Positions 27,877-36,836 of a stretch of DNA of 64,000 nt are shown here, piece by piece. How positions within the stretch are numbered: position 1 is the stretch's first letter; each line of letters opens with the position of its first letter. A program made the translations under genes and the position numbers. Source of the DNA: Ornithinimicrobium pekingense DSM 21552 (GTDB taxonomy: Bacteria; Actinomycetota; Actinomycetes; Actinomycetales; Dermatophilaceae); NCBI RefSeq assembly GCF_000421185.1, contig NZ_ATWJ01000009.1:64868-128867 (forward strand). Direction: 5' to 3'. The notes beneath the pieces were generated by a model. The model worked only from the letters and a program-made list of their open reading frames with translations. It searched no databases and was not told the origin of the DNA.

Positions 27877-27962
27877 GGCGTTGTCAGCGTATCCCGCGGC
27901 CCTGCCGCGCGGGCGGCGTGCCGTCCCGGCGCGGACCCTGCCGGGTGGCACAGTGGGTGTCC

Positions 27963-29426
27963 ATGCAGGAGCTTGAGTTCGCCGAGCGTGACGAGGGTGG
28001 CCGCCTGGTGGTCGTGGCCCAGGACGGGACCCGGTATGCCGTGCCCGTCGACGACCGGCTGCGCGCCGCCATGCGCCCGCGCCGCCCGGCGGGGACGGCC
28101 GACGGCTCGCCGTCCGCGACCGCCACGCCACGGGAGGTCCAGGCCATGATCCGGGCGGGTCAGACCGCCGAGGAGGTGGCCACCGCCACGGGCTGGGAGA
28201 TCGCGCGCGTGCGCCGCTTCGAGGGCCCGGTGCTGGCCGAGCGGGAGCACGTCGTCGGTCTGGCCAAGGCGGCGCACGTGCGGGCGCAGGGCCGCACCGA
28301 CGGCTCGCACACCCTCGAGCGACGGGCCCGTGAGCGGCTGCAGAGCCGCGGCGTGCCGCCGTCGGACACCCGGTGGGACGCCGCCCGGACCGGGGGCCAG
28401 GGACCGTGGACCGTGGTGGTCTCGTTCGTGGCCGGTGGTCGGGAGCGCCAGGCCACCTGGCACTACGACGTGCAGGACCGGTCCATCGAGGCGCTCGACG
28501 ACGAGGCCCGCTGGCTCAGCGAGGACGAGCAGGCGCTGCCCGGCGGCCTCGCCGGGCATCCGCTCCTGGGCACCAGCCACGCCGAGGACGAGACAGCCGA
28601 CCTCATGGCCACGATGCGCGAGCGCCGCCAGGCACGCGGCCGTCGTCACCGCCGGCCCGACGCCACCCGCGTCGAGGAGCGGGTCAAGGAGGCCGGGATC
28701 GACAACGAGCCCCTGCCCCTGGAGGACCTGCAGTACGACCCCAGCACCATGGGCGATCCGCCCGCCGCGCACCCGCGAGGATCTGCCCCCGAGGCCCCCG
28801 CTCCGCTGACCCCGGTCGAGGACGACGCGGACGAGACCGAGTCGCTGCCCGTGGCCGGCTCCGACGCCGCGGACGGCGCGCCCGCACGGCCCTCACGACG
28901 GGAGCGGCGTCGGCTGCGGCTGCCCAAGCTGCCGCCCGTGCTGGGCGACCCCGACGAGGAGAGCGAGGACGGCGACGGCCCTGCTCCCGAGACCGCCTAC
29001 GCCCGCACCCACGACCCCGACGAGGTCACCTTCGAGGAGTTCTTCGGCGCCGACGACGAGCTCGAGGACGCCGAGCTCGAGCACGCCGACGCCGAGCTCG
29101 AGGACGCCGAGGAGCAGGGCCTGCACCTCGTCGAGGTCGAGGACGAGGACGAGGACGAGAACGAACGGTCCGCCGACGCGGAGGACGCCACGGCCGAGGG
29201 CGGCCAGGACCCCGAGCCGGACACGCAGGACGCAGACGTGCCGGACGGCCCCGTGGACCCGGAGGAGACCGACGATGCCGACGTGCGGCCGCTGCGGACC
29301 GCCGACGAGGCGGGCCAGGACGAGGAGGTCGCCGTCGAACCCGTGGGCGCGGGACGGCGCAAGGGTCGCCCGAGCGTGCCCAGCTGGGACGACATCATGT
29401 TCGGCGGCGGCTCCCGGCGCGGTTGA
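27963..29426 (+). CDS. sepH: septation protein SepH
   Basis: 487 aa. The N-terminal DUF3071 domain (about 1-180) opens with MQELEF and contains a helix-turn-helix-like segment (GQTAEEVATATGWEIARVRRFEGPV, here split: GQTAEEVATATG then WEIARVRRFEGPV). SepH binds and stimulates FtsZ in Streptomyces and mycobacteria. The C-terminal half is highly acidic and probably disordered, with 15-bp DNA repeats (29059-29109), and ends in a basic patch and PSWDDIMFG, the conserved SepH tail. Confidence 0.9.
   Translation: MQELEFAERDEGGRLVVVAQDGTRYAVPVDDRLRAAMRPRRPAGTADGSPSATATPREVQAMIRAGQTAEEVATATGWEIARVRRFEGPVLAEREHVVGLAKAAHVRAQGRTDGSHTLERRARERLQSRGVPPSDTRWDAARTGGQGPWTVVVSFVAGGRERQATWHYDVQDRSIEALDDEARWLSEDEQALPGGLAGHPLLGTSHAEDETADLMATMRERRQARGRRHRRPDATRVEERVKEAGIDNEPLPLEDLQYDPSTMGDPPAAHPRGSAPEAPAPLTPVEDDADETESLPVAGSDAADGAPARPSRRERRRLRLPKLPPVLGDPDEESEDGDGPAPETAYARTHDPDEVTFEEFFGADDELEDAELEHADAELEDAEEQGLHLVEVEDEDEDENERSADAEDATAEGGQDPEPDTQDADVPDGPVDPEETDDADVRPLRTADEAGQDEEVAVEPVGAGRRKGRPSVPSWDDIMFGGGSRRG
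29059..29109 (+). repeat. 15-bp repeats coding the acidic region of SepH
   Basis: GAGCTCGAGGACGCC occurs at 29059-29073 and 29095-29109, with a one-base variant at 29074-29088. They encode ELEDA/ELEHA units. Likely slippage-prone, in a region tolerant of length change. Confidence 0.7.
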
Positions 29427-29447
29427 GCCGGCGGCGGCCCTCGTCGG

Positions 29448-29993
29448 TCACGCCTCCCTGAGCTTGGCGACCATCTCGTCGAGCCCGCGGCGGGCCGACG
29501 CCTCCGCCTCCCGGACCCGGTCGTGCATGGCCCGCGCGGCCTCCAGCGCGGCGGTGGCCCGACGCAGCGACTCCCGGCACGCGTCCACGCCGGACTCGTG
29601 CTGCTCGCGCTCGGCGGCCCGGTCGTCGTGGAACCCCTGCACCTCGGCGGCGGCCAGCTCGACCGCCCTGTCCAGCAGGAACCGGTAGGAGGTCCTCACC
29701 TTCTTCGGCGTCGTCTTGCGGCCGAGCGCCTCGACCTCCTCGCGCACCGAGTCACGCATGAAGGGCAGCGGGTCGGAGGTGTAGCCCCGCTCGGCCGCCG
29801 CGCGCTCCGCGCGGGCAAGCTGCTCCTGCGCCTGCGCCACCTCCCGCTCAGCGTCCCGCAGGGCGGTCGTGGCAGCCTCCCGGTGCGGCGCGAGACGCGT
29901 CCCCAGGGCGTAGAGCAGCTCCTCCGGCTCCCCCGGGGACAGCGCGTCGGCTGTCGAGGTCCTGCCCGCGCCCGGTCGGTCCTGCTCAGCCAC
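29448..29993 (-). CDS. hypothetical coiled-coil protein
   Basis: 181 aa from GTG 29993 (GAGGTG five bases upstream); ATG 30008 in the same frame is possible. Two long helical stretches rich in Ala, Glu and Arg (about 30-75 and 110-175) have heptad character and suggest a coiled-coil dimer. There are no membrane segments or catalytic motifs. Family not recognised. It converges on sepH (21 bp between stops) and lies 41 bp after tdk on the same strand. Confidence 0.65.
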   Translation of the reverse strand: MAEQDRPGAGRTSTADALSPGEPEELLYALGTRLAPHREAATTALRDAEREVAQAQEQLARAERAAAERGYTSDPLPFMRDSVREEVEALGRKTTPKKVRTSYRFLLDRAVELAAAEVQGFHDDRAAEREQHESGVDACRESLRRATAALEAARAMHDRVREAEASARRGLDEMVAKLREA

Positions 29994-30034
29994 ACCCGCA
30001 CACCTCATACCTCTGGCTCATCGCCACCACTGTC

Positions 30035-30733
30035 TCATCCGCCCGGGGACCGCGGCGGGCTGGGCACCGGGCACAGGTCGAGGTCGAAGGGCAGCACGTC
30101 CGGCGACAGCGCCTGGGCCCGTGCGGCGGAGGCGTTCATCCGGCGCATGTAGTGGCGCCGGCAGAGCATCTCGTACTCGACCAGCGGCGTCGTCCCGTCC
30201 GGCCCGGCGACGTCACCGACGACGACCTGCTCGCCCTCGACCACCATGACGCCGTCGACCACGCGCGCGTTGACGGTCGCGGCCTTGCCGCACCAGCACA
30301 GCGCCTGCACCTGCAGCTGCTGGGTGCGGTCGGCGAGCTCGATGAGGCGGCGCGACCCGGGGAACAGCTCGGTGCGGAAGTCGGCGGTGATGCCGAAGGC
30401 GAAGACGTCGACACCCATCTCGTCGACCAGGCGGGCCAGCTGCTCGACCTGGTCGGGGGTGTAGAACTGGGCCTCGTCGCAGATGAGGTAGTCGACCTTG
30501 CGCCCCGTGGTGACCTGGGCCGTGACGAAGTCCCAGAAGTCCAGGTCGTCCCCGACCTCCAGCGCGGACTTCGTCAGCCCCAGCCGTGAGGAGAGCACCG
30601 CCTCGCCCGACCTGTCGTGCTTGGTGAACAGCAGCCCCGCCCGCCCGCGCGTGGAGTGGGTGTGGTCCATCTGCAGCGCCAGGGTCGACTTCCCGCAGTC
30701 CATGGTCCCGGTGAAGAAGACGAGCTCAGCCAC
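30035..30733 (-). CDS. tdk: thymidine kinase
   Basis: 232 aa type II thymidine kinase. The P-loop is GTMDCGKST (9-17), the catalytic/Walker B region is CDEAQF, and the zinc ligands are CWCGKA and CRRHY. It phosphorylates thymidine in nucleotide salvage. GTG 30733 follows a TAGACT -10 box by six bases, so a leaderless transcript is likely. The C-terminal about 30 residues are Pro-rich beyond the fold. Confidence 0.95.
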   Translation of the reverse strand: MAELVFFTGTMDCGKSTLALQMDHTHSTRGRAGLLFTKHDRSGEAVLSSRLGLTKSALEVGDDLDFWDFVTAQVTTGRKVDYLICDEAQFYTPDQVEQLARLVDEMGVDVFAFGITADFRTELFPGSRRLIELADRTQQLQVQALCWCGKAATVNARVVDGVMVVEGEQVVVGDVAGPDGTTPLVEYEMLCRRHYMRRMNASAARAQALSPDVLPFDLDLCPVPSPPRSPGG

Positions 30734-30739
30734 CCGGGC

Positions 30740-30745
30740 AGTCTA
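30740..30745 (-). promoter_or_regulatory. putative -10 box (TAGACT) of tdk, leaderless
   Basis: Perfect TANNNT hexamer on the minus strand, six bases before GTG 30733 and in the 54-bp gap after the phosphodiesterase-like gene. Confidence 0.5.
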
Positions 30746-30787
30746 CGAGGCGGGCGGCCGTGACCGACCGGCAGTCCGCCCCCGCGT

Positions 30788-31984
30788 TCAGACCTGGTGG
30801 ACCAGCAGCGGGATCGCGGTCTCGGCCTCGGTGACGCTGCCGTGGTGGCCCTTGAGGCGCAGCACCTCCGGGCGCAGCGACCGGGAGTCGAGCACGGTGC
30901 CCTGACCAAGCATCGCGACGACGACCTCGCCGATCCGCTGCGCGTAACCCTCGCGGACGGGGCCGAACCACCCGGCCTCGATCGCCTCCTCGCGCCGCAG
31001 CACGAGCGCGCCCTCCCCCAGCTCCTCGCGCCACGTGGCGACCACGTCGTCGATGGCACCCCGCTCGCACCAGGCCTGCGGCGCCCGGGGCTCGCCCGCC
31101 AGCAGCCGCACGCCCGCCTCCAGCACCTCGTCGACGGCCAGGTCGCGCCGCTGGAGGACCGGCGCCTCGACCATGCCGTGGTCGGAGGTGACGACCACCA
31201 CGGTGCCCTCAGGCACCCGTTCGGCGAGACCGGCGACGAAGGCGTCGACCGCCTCGACCGCCTCGCCCCACTCCAGGGTGTCCGGGCCGTGGACATGACC
31301 GGCCTTGTCGACCTCGTCCCAGTAGGCGTAGACGAGGGCCCGTCCCCGGCGTCCGGCCTGACCGAGGGCGTGCAGCACGCCGTCGGTCCGCTCCTCGACG
31401 GTGTCGGCCGGCAGGTAGGCACCGCCGCGCTGGGCGGCGCGGGTGAAGCCGGAGGTCTCGAACATGGCGCGGGAGACCGTGGTGGCGGTGACGTTGCGCC
31501 GGCCCGCCTCCTGCAGCAGCGTGCGCAGCGGCTGGTGGCTGTGCGGGTCGGGCCCGTCCCGCCACCCCAGGTGGTTGAAGAGCCGCTCGCCGCGCAGCGC
31601 GGTCTGCCACCCGATGATGCCGTGGTCACCCGCCCGGCGGCCGGTCCCCAGGCTCGTCAGGCTCGTGGCGGTGGTGGACGGGAACCCGCAGTGGGCCACG
31701 GGCACCGGCGAGGTCATCGTGCGCAGGAACGGCGCGTGGCCGGTGCGGCGCTCCAGCTGCCGGGCGCCGAGCCCGTCGACGAGGACGACCACGACGCGCC
31801 GGGTGGCGGGCAGCGACCACGTCGGCTCCGGGATGTCGGGGGGCAGCCCGGCCCCCAGCGCGACGAAGGCGGCGGGCAGGACGGAGGCCAGCCCCTCCCC
31901 GGGGCCGGGCGGCTGGTAGAGCGCCGCGGCTCGGGCGACCTGCGCCGACGTGGGCGCGCCGGTGGGCCCGGGTCCGGCGTGCAC
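30788..31984 (-). CDS. alkaline phosphatase superfamily protein (nucleotide pyrophosphatase/phosphodiesterase type)
   Basis: 398 aa from GTG 31984, two bases after the DUF5998 stop. VVVVLVDGLG carries the first metal Asp, CGFPSTTATSLTSLGTG the Thr nucleophile, and TSDHGMVEA the second metal Asp-His pair, as in autotaxin/NPP-like enzymes. There is no signal peptide, so it acts in the cytoplasm. The family cleaves phosphodiester or pyrophosphate bonds; the substrate is unknown. It is a conserved neighbour of DUF5998 and tdk in actinobacteria. Confidence 0.85.
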   Translation of the reverse strand: MHAGPGPTGAPTSAQVARAAALYQPPGPGEGLASVLPAAFVALGAGLPPDIPEPTWSLPATRRVVVVLVDGLGARQLERRTGHAPFLRTMTSPVPVAHCGFPSTTATSLTSLGTGRRAGDHGIIGWQTALRGERLFNHLGWRDGPDPHSHQPLRTLLQEAGRRNVTATTVSRAMFETSGFTRAAQRGGAYLPADTVEERTDGVLHALGQAGRRGRALVYAYWDEVDKAGHVHGPDTLEWGEAVEAVDAFVAGLAERVPEGTVVVVTSDHGMVEAPVLQRRDLAVDEVLEAGVRLLAGEPRAPQAWCERGAIDDVVATWREELGEGALVLRREEAIEAGWFGPVREGYAQRIGEVVVAMLGQGTVLDSRSLRPEVLRLKGHHGSVTEAETAIPLLVHQV

Positions 31985-31986
31985 GC

Positions 31987-32595
31987 TCAGCGTCCGAGGC
32001 GGGCGGACAGCTCCTGGGAGAAGGTGAGCGCCCGCTCCAGCTGCTCCACGCCGTCGGCGTCGGCCGAGACCCGCAGCGAGATGTCGTCCCCGGCCACCGT
32101 GCCCTCGTAACCGTGGTCGCCCTCGCACTGGGGGTCCTCGCACATCGCCGGGACCAGGTCGACGCGCGCGACCGCGCCCCAGCCCAGCGTCAGCGTGACG
32201 GCCCGGCCCTCGAGGCTGCCGTCATAGGTCTCCGGGTCGGCGACGACGTGCGTGAGCATGACCCCCCGCACCTGGCGCAACGGGACCGTCTCGCTCGTCG
32301 CGGTCGCCATCCGCTGCCGCTCCGGGCCCTCGTGGTCGTCGGCGTGGGCGATGACCAGCCGCCGGTCGGTGAGGACGAGCACCGTCAGGTGGTTGCGGAC
32401 CGCCTGCTCGTCGAACGTCGTCTCGGCGTGGACGAGGTGGGCGACGACCTGGTCGCGCCCCACCGCGGTGACCACCACGTCGTGGACGACGGCCGGCAGG
32501 TAGCCGGCGTGCTCGATGTCGGCCACGAGGGAGTCGGGCAGGGGGGACCTCAGTCGACGGACCATACGGCCCATCGTGCCACCTGACCGCGTCAC
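31987..32595 (-). CDS. DUF5998 family protein
   Basis: 202 aa from GTG 32595, whose GTGA overlaps the stop of the acyl-CoA synthetase gene. It has an alternating strand pattern with TVLVLTDRRLVIAHADD and a Cys-containing loop (CEDPQCEGDHGYEGT), the DUF5998 signature. No membrane helix. Function unknown. It is translationally coupled on both sides (4-bp overlap upstream, 2-bp gap downstream). Confidence 0.85.
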   Translation of the reverse strand: MTRSGGTMGRMVRRLRSPLPDSLVADIEHAGYLPAVVHDVVVTAVGRDQVVAHLVHAETTFDEQAVRNHLTVLVLTDRRLVIAHADDHEGPERQRMATATSETVPLRQVRGVMLTHVVADPETYDGSLEGRAVTLTLGWGAVARVDLVPAMCEDPQCEGDHGYEGTVAGDDISLRVSADADGVEQLERALTFSQELSARLGR

Positions 32596-35255
32596 GACAG
32601 CATCGCCCGCCGCTCGGCGTCGGTGCGGGTGGGCGCCGGGGCGATCTGGACCGAGGCCCCCAGCACGTCGACCCCGTCCTGGTGGGCCATGACCGGGTTG
32701 AGCCGGAGGGAGGCGATCTCGGGGTGGTCGTCGGCCAGCACGGAGACCCGGGCGATGAGGTCGTAGAGGGCGCCGTGGTCCACCGGCATCGCCCCCCGGT
32801 AGCCGTCCAGCATCGGCGCGGCCCTGATCGAGGTGACCATGTCGACGATGTCGACGTCGGTGAGCGGCGGGAACCGGCTCGACATGTCGCCGAGCAGGTC
32901 GATCGGCACCCCGGCGACACCGAAGCCGACGACCGGGCCGAAGAGCGCGTCCTCGGTGCTGTGGACCTCGACCGCCACCCCGCCGGGCGCGGCCATCCGC
33001 TGCACCGCGATGCCCTCGGCACCCACCGGCTCCATGAGCGCCCTGAGGTCACGGTATGCGGCGCCGACGGCCTTGGGGTGGCGCAGCCCGGTGCGGATCC
33101 AGCCCTGACCCGGCTGGTGCTGCAGCAGGGGGGAGGTCGCCTTGAGCACGACCGTGCCCTTCATCTGCCGGTAGACCTCGACGGCCTCCTCGTCGGAGTG
33201 CACCGGGACCGAGGACCACACCTCGATGCCGTAGGCGGCCAGCAGGGCGGTGGTCTCCTCCTGCGGCAGCGCCTCACCACGGGGCGAGCGCTGCAGCACG
33301 GTGGCCACCAGCTCGTGCACCGTGCGCCGGTTGATCCGGTCCGGGCGCACCCGCGTGCCGCGGTCGCTGCGCAGCCAGTCGGCATACCGGGTCGCCGACG
33401 CCAGCGCCCGCACGGCGTCCTCCGGTGTGGCGTAGGTGGGCACCGCCCCGCCCGGGCTGACGCCCCGCATGCCGAGGAAGTTGGCGACGCAGGGCTTGCC
33501 CCGGCCGGCCACCGCCGCGCCCACCGCCTCGACCACCTCGGGGTCGATCGAGGCCACCGGCGGGATGAAGCAGGCGACGAGGGAGTCCACGTCGTCGCGG
33601 GCCAGGGCCTCCTCGACGACCCTGCGGAACTCCTCGACCCGGGCCTCGGCGTTGACGCTGACCGGACCGTGCACCACCTCCATGCCCCACGACAGGGCGG
33701 CGTCGGCGGCGAGGGAGCCCAGCGCGTCGCTGTTCGTCACCACACCCACGCGGCGCCCTCCGGGCAGCGGCTGGTTGACGACCAGCTGGGCGACGTCGAA
33801 GAGCTGATGGGTGTTCTCGACCCGGATCACTCCGGCCTGCTTGAGCATCTGGGCGAAGGCCTCGGGCCGCTCGTGCGTGGCCCGCACCCGGTGCCCCCGC
33901 GGCGTGCCGAACTTGCCCACGCCCGACTTGACGACGATGACCGGCTTGACCGAGGAGAGCTTGCGGGCGATGCGGGAGAACTTGCGGGGGTTGCCCATCG
34001 ACTCCAGGTAGAGCCCGACGGCGCTGGTGGCGTCGTCGTCGAGCCAGTACTGCATGAGGTCGTTGCCGGAGATGTCGACACGGTTGCCGGCCGAGGCGAA
34101 GGTGGAGATGCCCAGCCGGCGACGCTGGGCCGAGGCGAGCACCGCCACCCCCAGCGCCCCGGACTGGGCGAAGAGCCCCAGCCGCCCGTGCGGCGGCAGG
34201 TGCTCGGGAGCGGCGAGGGAGGCGTCCAGCGCCACCTCCGGGTCGTTGTTGATCAGCCCGAAGCTGTTGGGCCCCAGCACCCGCATGCCGTAGCTGCGCG
34301 CCCGGGCGAGCAGACCCTGCTGCAGCTGCTCCCCCTCCGGGCCTGCCTCGGCGAAGCCCTCGGAGGCGACGACCAGCGCCTTGACGCCCGCGTCGGCGCA
34401 CTCGTCGACGATCCCGAGGACGTCCGTGGCCGGCACCGCGATGACGGCCAGCGCGACCCCGCCCTCGATGTCGCAGACGGTCCGGTGGGAGGGCAGCCCA
34501 CCGATGTCGGTGCCCGGCTCCGCCCGGTTGTTCACCGCGTACAGGGCACCGGTGTAGCCCCCGGCGACGATGTGCTCCAGGAAGGCCCGCCCCACGGTGT
34601 CGCTGCGCCGGCTCGCCCCGATGACCGCGACCGAGGCGGGGTGCAGCACCTGCCGCACGGAGCGGGCCTCGGAGCGGTGCTCCCGCGACATGCGCACCGC
34701 CCGGGAGGCGTCCGTGGGCTCGATGTCGAAGGACACCGCGATGACCCCGTCGTCGAACTCGTGGGAGGCGTCGTAGCCGGCGTCGCGGAAGACGCCGATC
34801 ATCTTGCGGTTCTGCGGCAGCACGTCGGCGACGAAGCGGCGCACCCCTGCCTCCCGCCCGATGTCGGCCAGGTGCTCCAGCAGGACCGAGCCGATGCCAC
34901 GGCCCTGGTGGTGGTCGGAGACGTTGAACGCGACCTCGGCGACCTGGCCGCCGCGCTCGATGCGGTCGTAGCGTCCGATGCCGGCGATCTTGTCGCGGAT
35001 CGTCATGACGAGCGCGACCCGGTCGACGTAGTCGACGTGGGTGAAACGGTGGACGTCCTTGTCCGAGAGACGCTTGATGGGGGCGAAGAACCGCAGGTAG
35101 ATGGACTCCTCGGACTGCCCGGCGTGGAACTCGTGGATGAGCTCGGCGTCGTCCGGGCGGATCGGGCGCACGTGCGCGACCATGCCGTCGGCCAGCACGA
35201 CGTCGGCCTCCCACTCCTGGGGGTAACCGGGGGGCAGTCCGTCCTGCTCGGTCAT
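32592..35255 (-). CDS. bifunctional GNAT acetyltransferase / ADP-forming acyl-CoA synthetase
   Basis: 887 aa. Residues 25-185 are a GNAT domain (VAFNVSDHHQGRGIGSVLLEHL carries the acetyl-CoA Q/R-x2-G-x-G/A loop, residues about 110-131). Next come the CoA-binding and ligase domains of ADP-forming acetyl-CoA synthetase (VIGASRRSDTVGRAF at about 212; TNSDALGS near 505), and an ATP-grasp domain at about 665-880. The order resembles protein lysine acetyltransferases of the Pat/PatZ type, in which the synthetase part may be regulatory. No cNMP domain is present. ATG 35255 lies six bases after a CATAGT box. Confidence 0.9.
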   Translation of the reverse strand: MTEQDGLPPGYPQEWEADVVLADGMVAHVRPIRPDDAELIHEFHAGQSEESIYLRFFAPIKRLSDKDVHRFTHVDYVDRVALVMTIRDKIAGIGRYDRIERGGQVAEVAFNVSDHHQGRGIGSVLLEHLADIGREAGVRRFVADVLPQNRKMIGVFRDAGYDASHEFDDGVIAVSFDIEPTDASRAVRMSREHRSEARSVRQVLHPASVAVIGASRRSDTVGRAFLEHIVAGGYTGALYAVNNRAEPGTDIGGLPSHRTVCDIEGGVALAVIAVPATDVLGIVDECADAGVKALVVASEGFAEAGPEGEQLQQGLLARARSYGMRVLGPNSFGLINNDPEVALDASLAAPEHLPPHGRLGLFAQSGALGVAVLASAQRRRLGISTFASAGNRVDISGNDLMQYWLDDDATSAVGLYLESMGNPRKFSRIARKLSSVKPVIVVKSGVGKFGTPRGHRVRATHERPEAFAQMLKQAGVIRVENTHQLFDVAQLVVNQPLPGGRRVGVVTNSDALGSLAADAALSWGMEVVHGPVSVNAEARVEEFRRVVEEALARDDVDSLVACFIPPVASIDPEVVEAVGAAVAGRGKPCVANFLGMRGVSPGGAVPTYATPEDAVRALASATRYADWLRSDRGTRVRPDRINRRTVHELVATVLQRSPRGEALPQEETTALLAAYGIEVWSSVPVHSDEEAVEVYRQMKGTVVLKATSPLLQHQPGQGWIRTGLRHPKAVGAAYRDLRALMEPVGAEGIAVQRMAAPGGVAVEVHSTEDALFGPVVGFGVAGVPIDLLGDMSSRFPPLTDVDIVDMVTSIRAAPMLDGYRGAMPVDHGALYDLIARVSVLADDHPEIASLRLNPVMAHQDGVDVLGASVQIAPAPTRTDAERRAMLS

Positions 35256-35261
35256 GGGCCA

Positions 35262-35267
35262 ACTATG
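35262..35267 (-). promoter_or_regulatory. putative -10 box (CATAGT), leaderless GNAT/synthetase gene
   Basis: CATAGT on the minus strand, six bases before ATG 35255. It probably drives the four-gene transcript down to tdk. Confidence 0.4.
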
Positions 35268-35327
35268 GCAGGTGGGAGGGTGCGGGGGTGGTGACGCCCC
35301 GGGTCCGCGGCGGAGCGGCCGACGCGT

Positions 35328-36836
35328 TCAGCCTCCGGCGCCGACCTCGATGCCCGGCAGCTCGGTCCAGGTCTGCCAGTCGTCGTCGGTGACCCACCGC
35401 TGGGAGGAGCGGTGCGCTCCCTGCGGGTCGTAGCGGTAGGCGCCGCCGAAGCTCATGGAGCTGCCGCCGTGGGCGTCCAGCAGGGTACGGCCGGGTGACC
35501 AGGGCAGCACGGCCTCCCAGCCCTCGGCGCCGCCGACCCAGAGCGTGTCGTCCGTGGCCAGGGCCAGCCGCCGGCCGTCGTTGCTGGCCACGCGGCGGGT
35601 GGTGCCGCCGGGACCGGCGACCTCCTCCCAGGTGGCACCACCGTCGTGCGACAGCTGCACGGCGTCGGAGCCGTGGCACCAGTGCACCAGGGTGTCCTGG
35701 CTCTCGGGAGCGGTCCCCAGCTCGCACTCCTCCGCGGGGCGCCGGACCACGGTGGCCGTCTCCTCACCGTCGGCGATCCGGTACGTCGTGCCGGCGTAGG
35801 TGACGTAGACCGCGTCGTAGGTGGCAGCCAGCTCGGCCCCCAGGAGGCCCGGCGGGGCGTAGCGCGGGGTGGGCAGGTCGGGCAACTTCACCAGGCGCCG
35901 CCCGGTGGTGGCGTCGTCGGTGTCCACGTCCGTGACGACGACCTCGGCGCAACCGCCCGCGGCCCCGCCCTCGCAGCCCTCGGTCACCACCACGAGCGTG
36001 GACCGGAAGGCCTGGACCGCCATCGGTACCCCCCGGGTGGGGACCGGGGTCCACGTGCGCCCCGCGTCGTCGGAGCGGACCAGGCCGCCGCTGGGGTCGG
36101 GAACCCCCGGTCGGTCCTGGGCGGCGTCCTCGCCCGGGCCCCACATCCAGGCACGGTCGCGGGAGGCGGCCGACCAGTAGTAACCGGCCTCGAACATGTC
36201 CACCCGTGCCGTCCAGGTCCGGCCCGCGTCCTCGCTGACCGCCAGGCCGGGGCAGTCCCACTCCATCGCCGCGGCGGCGCAGTCGTAGGTGAGCTGGGCG
36301 ACGCGCAGGTCGCTCTCCTCGCCGCTGGGCTCCGCCACCAGCAGGACCTGGGCTGCCGGGTCGGGCGCGGGCAGCACGAGCGGCCCGGCGGAGGCCCCCG
36401 TCACCGGGGCGGACGTCACCTCGGAGGAGGCCCGGGGCGTCGGCTGCGCGGTCGACGTCGCGCCGTCAGCGGTCCGGGTCGGCGCGGCCTCGACCGGCCC
36501 GCTCCGGTCGGTGGCGGTCGCCTCCGACGGTCCCGGCGCGGTCGCCGTCACCGGCGCCCGGTCGTCACCGCCCGTGGCGGCCGGCCCGGCCACGGGCCCA
36601 CCGAGACCCTGACCGGCGAGCACCGCCACGCCCACCGCGGACGCGGCGACCGCTCCGGCGAGGAACCACATACCCCTGGAGCGGCGCGGGCCGCGCCCGG
36701 CACGCTCCCGGATCACCTGCCAGGTGTCCTCGTCGGAGCCCTGGTCCACGATCCGGCTGCGGTGGGCGGCGAAGAAGTCCTCGACGACGCGGTCGTGCTC
36801 GTCGCCGGGTGGGCGCTGGGGGTTGCGGTCGTTCAT
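35328..36836 (-). CDS. membrane-anchored Asp-box (BNR repeat) protein, probable anti-sigma partner
   Basis: 502 aa. A cytosolic N-terminus (1-54, with EDFFAAHR and EDTWQVIRERA) precedes one membrane helix (about 55-78), a Thr/Ser/Pro-rich extracellular linker (80-145) and a beta-propeller-like domain with Asp-box motifs SEDAGRTW, SDDAGRTW and SHDGGATW, as in sialidase/BNR repeats. Its ATG overlaps the stop of the ECF sigma gene (ATGA). An outside sensor that holds the sigma factor through its N-terminus is inferred; the N-terminus lacks an obvious zinc anti-sigma motif. Confidence 0.75.
   Translation of the reverse strand: MNDRNPQRPPGDEHDRVVEDFFAAHRSRIVDQGSDEDTWQVIRERAGRGPRRSRGMWFLAGAVAASAVGVAVLAGQGLGGPVAGPAATGGDDRAPVTATAPGPSEATATDRSGPVEAAPTRTADGATSTAQPTPRASSEVTSAPVTGASAGPLVLPAPDPAAQVLLVAEPSGEESDLRVAQLTYDCAAAAMEWDCPGLAVSEDAGRTWTARVDMFEAGYYWSAASRDRAWMWGPGEDAAQDRPGVPDPSGGLVRSDDAGRTWTPVPTRGVPMAVQAFRSTLVVVTEGCEGGAAGGCAEVVVTDVDTDDATTGRRLVKLPDLPTPRYAPPGLLGAELAATYDAVYVTYAGTTYRIADGEETATVVRRPAEECELGTAPESQDTLVHWCHGSDAVQLSHDGGATWEEVAGPGGTTRRVASNDGRRLALATDDTLWVGGAEGWEAVLPWSPGRTLLDAHGGSSMSFGGAYRYDPQGAHRSSQRWVTDDDWQTWTELPGIEVGAGG

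Noticed and set aside
32682-35294. 870-codon plus-strand frame opposite the GNAT/synthetase gene
   Set aside because: Shadow of a complete, motif-rich minus-strand gene.
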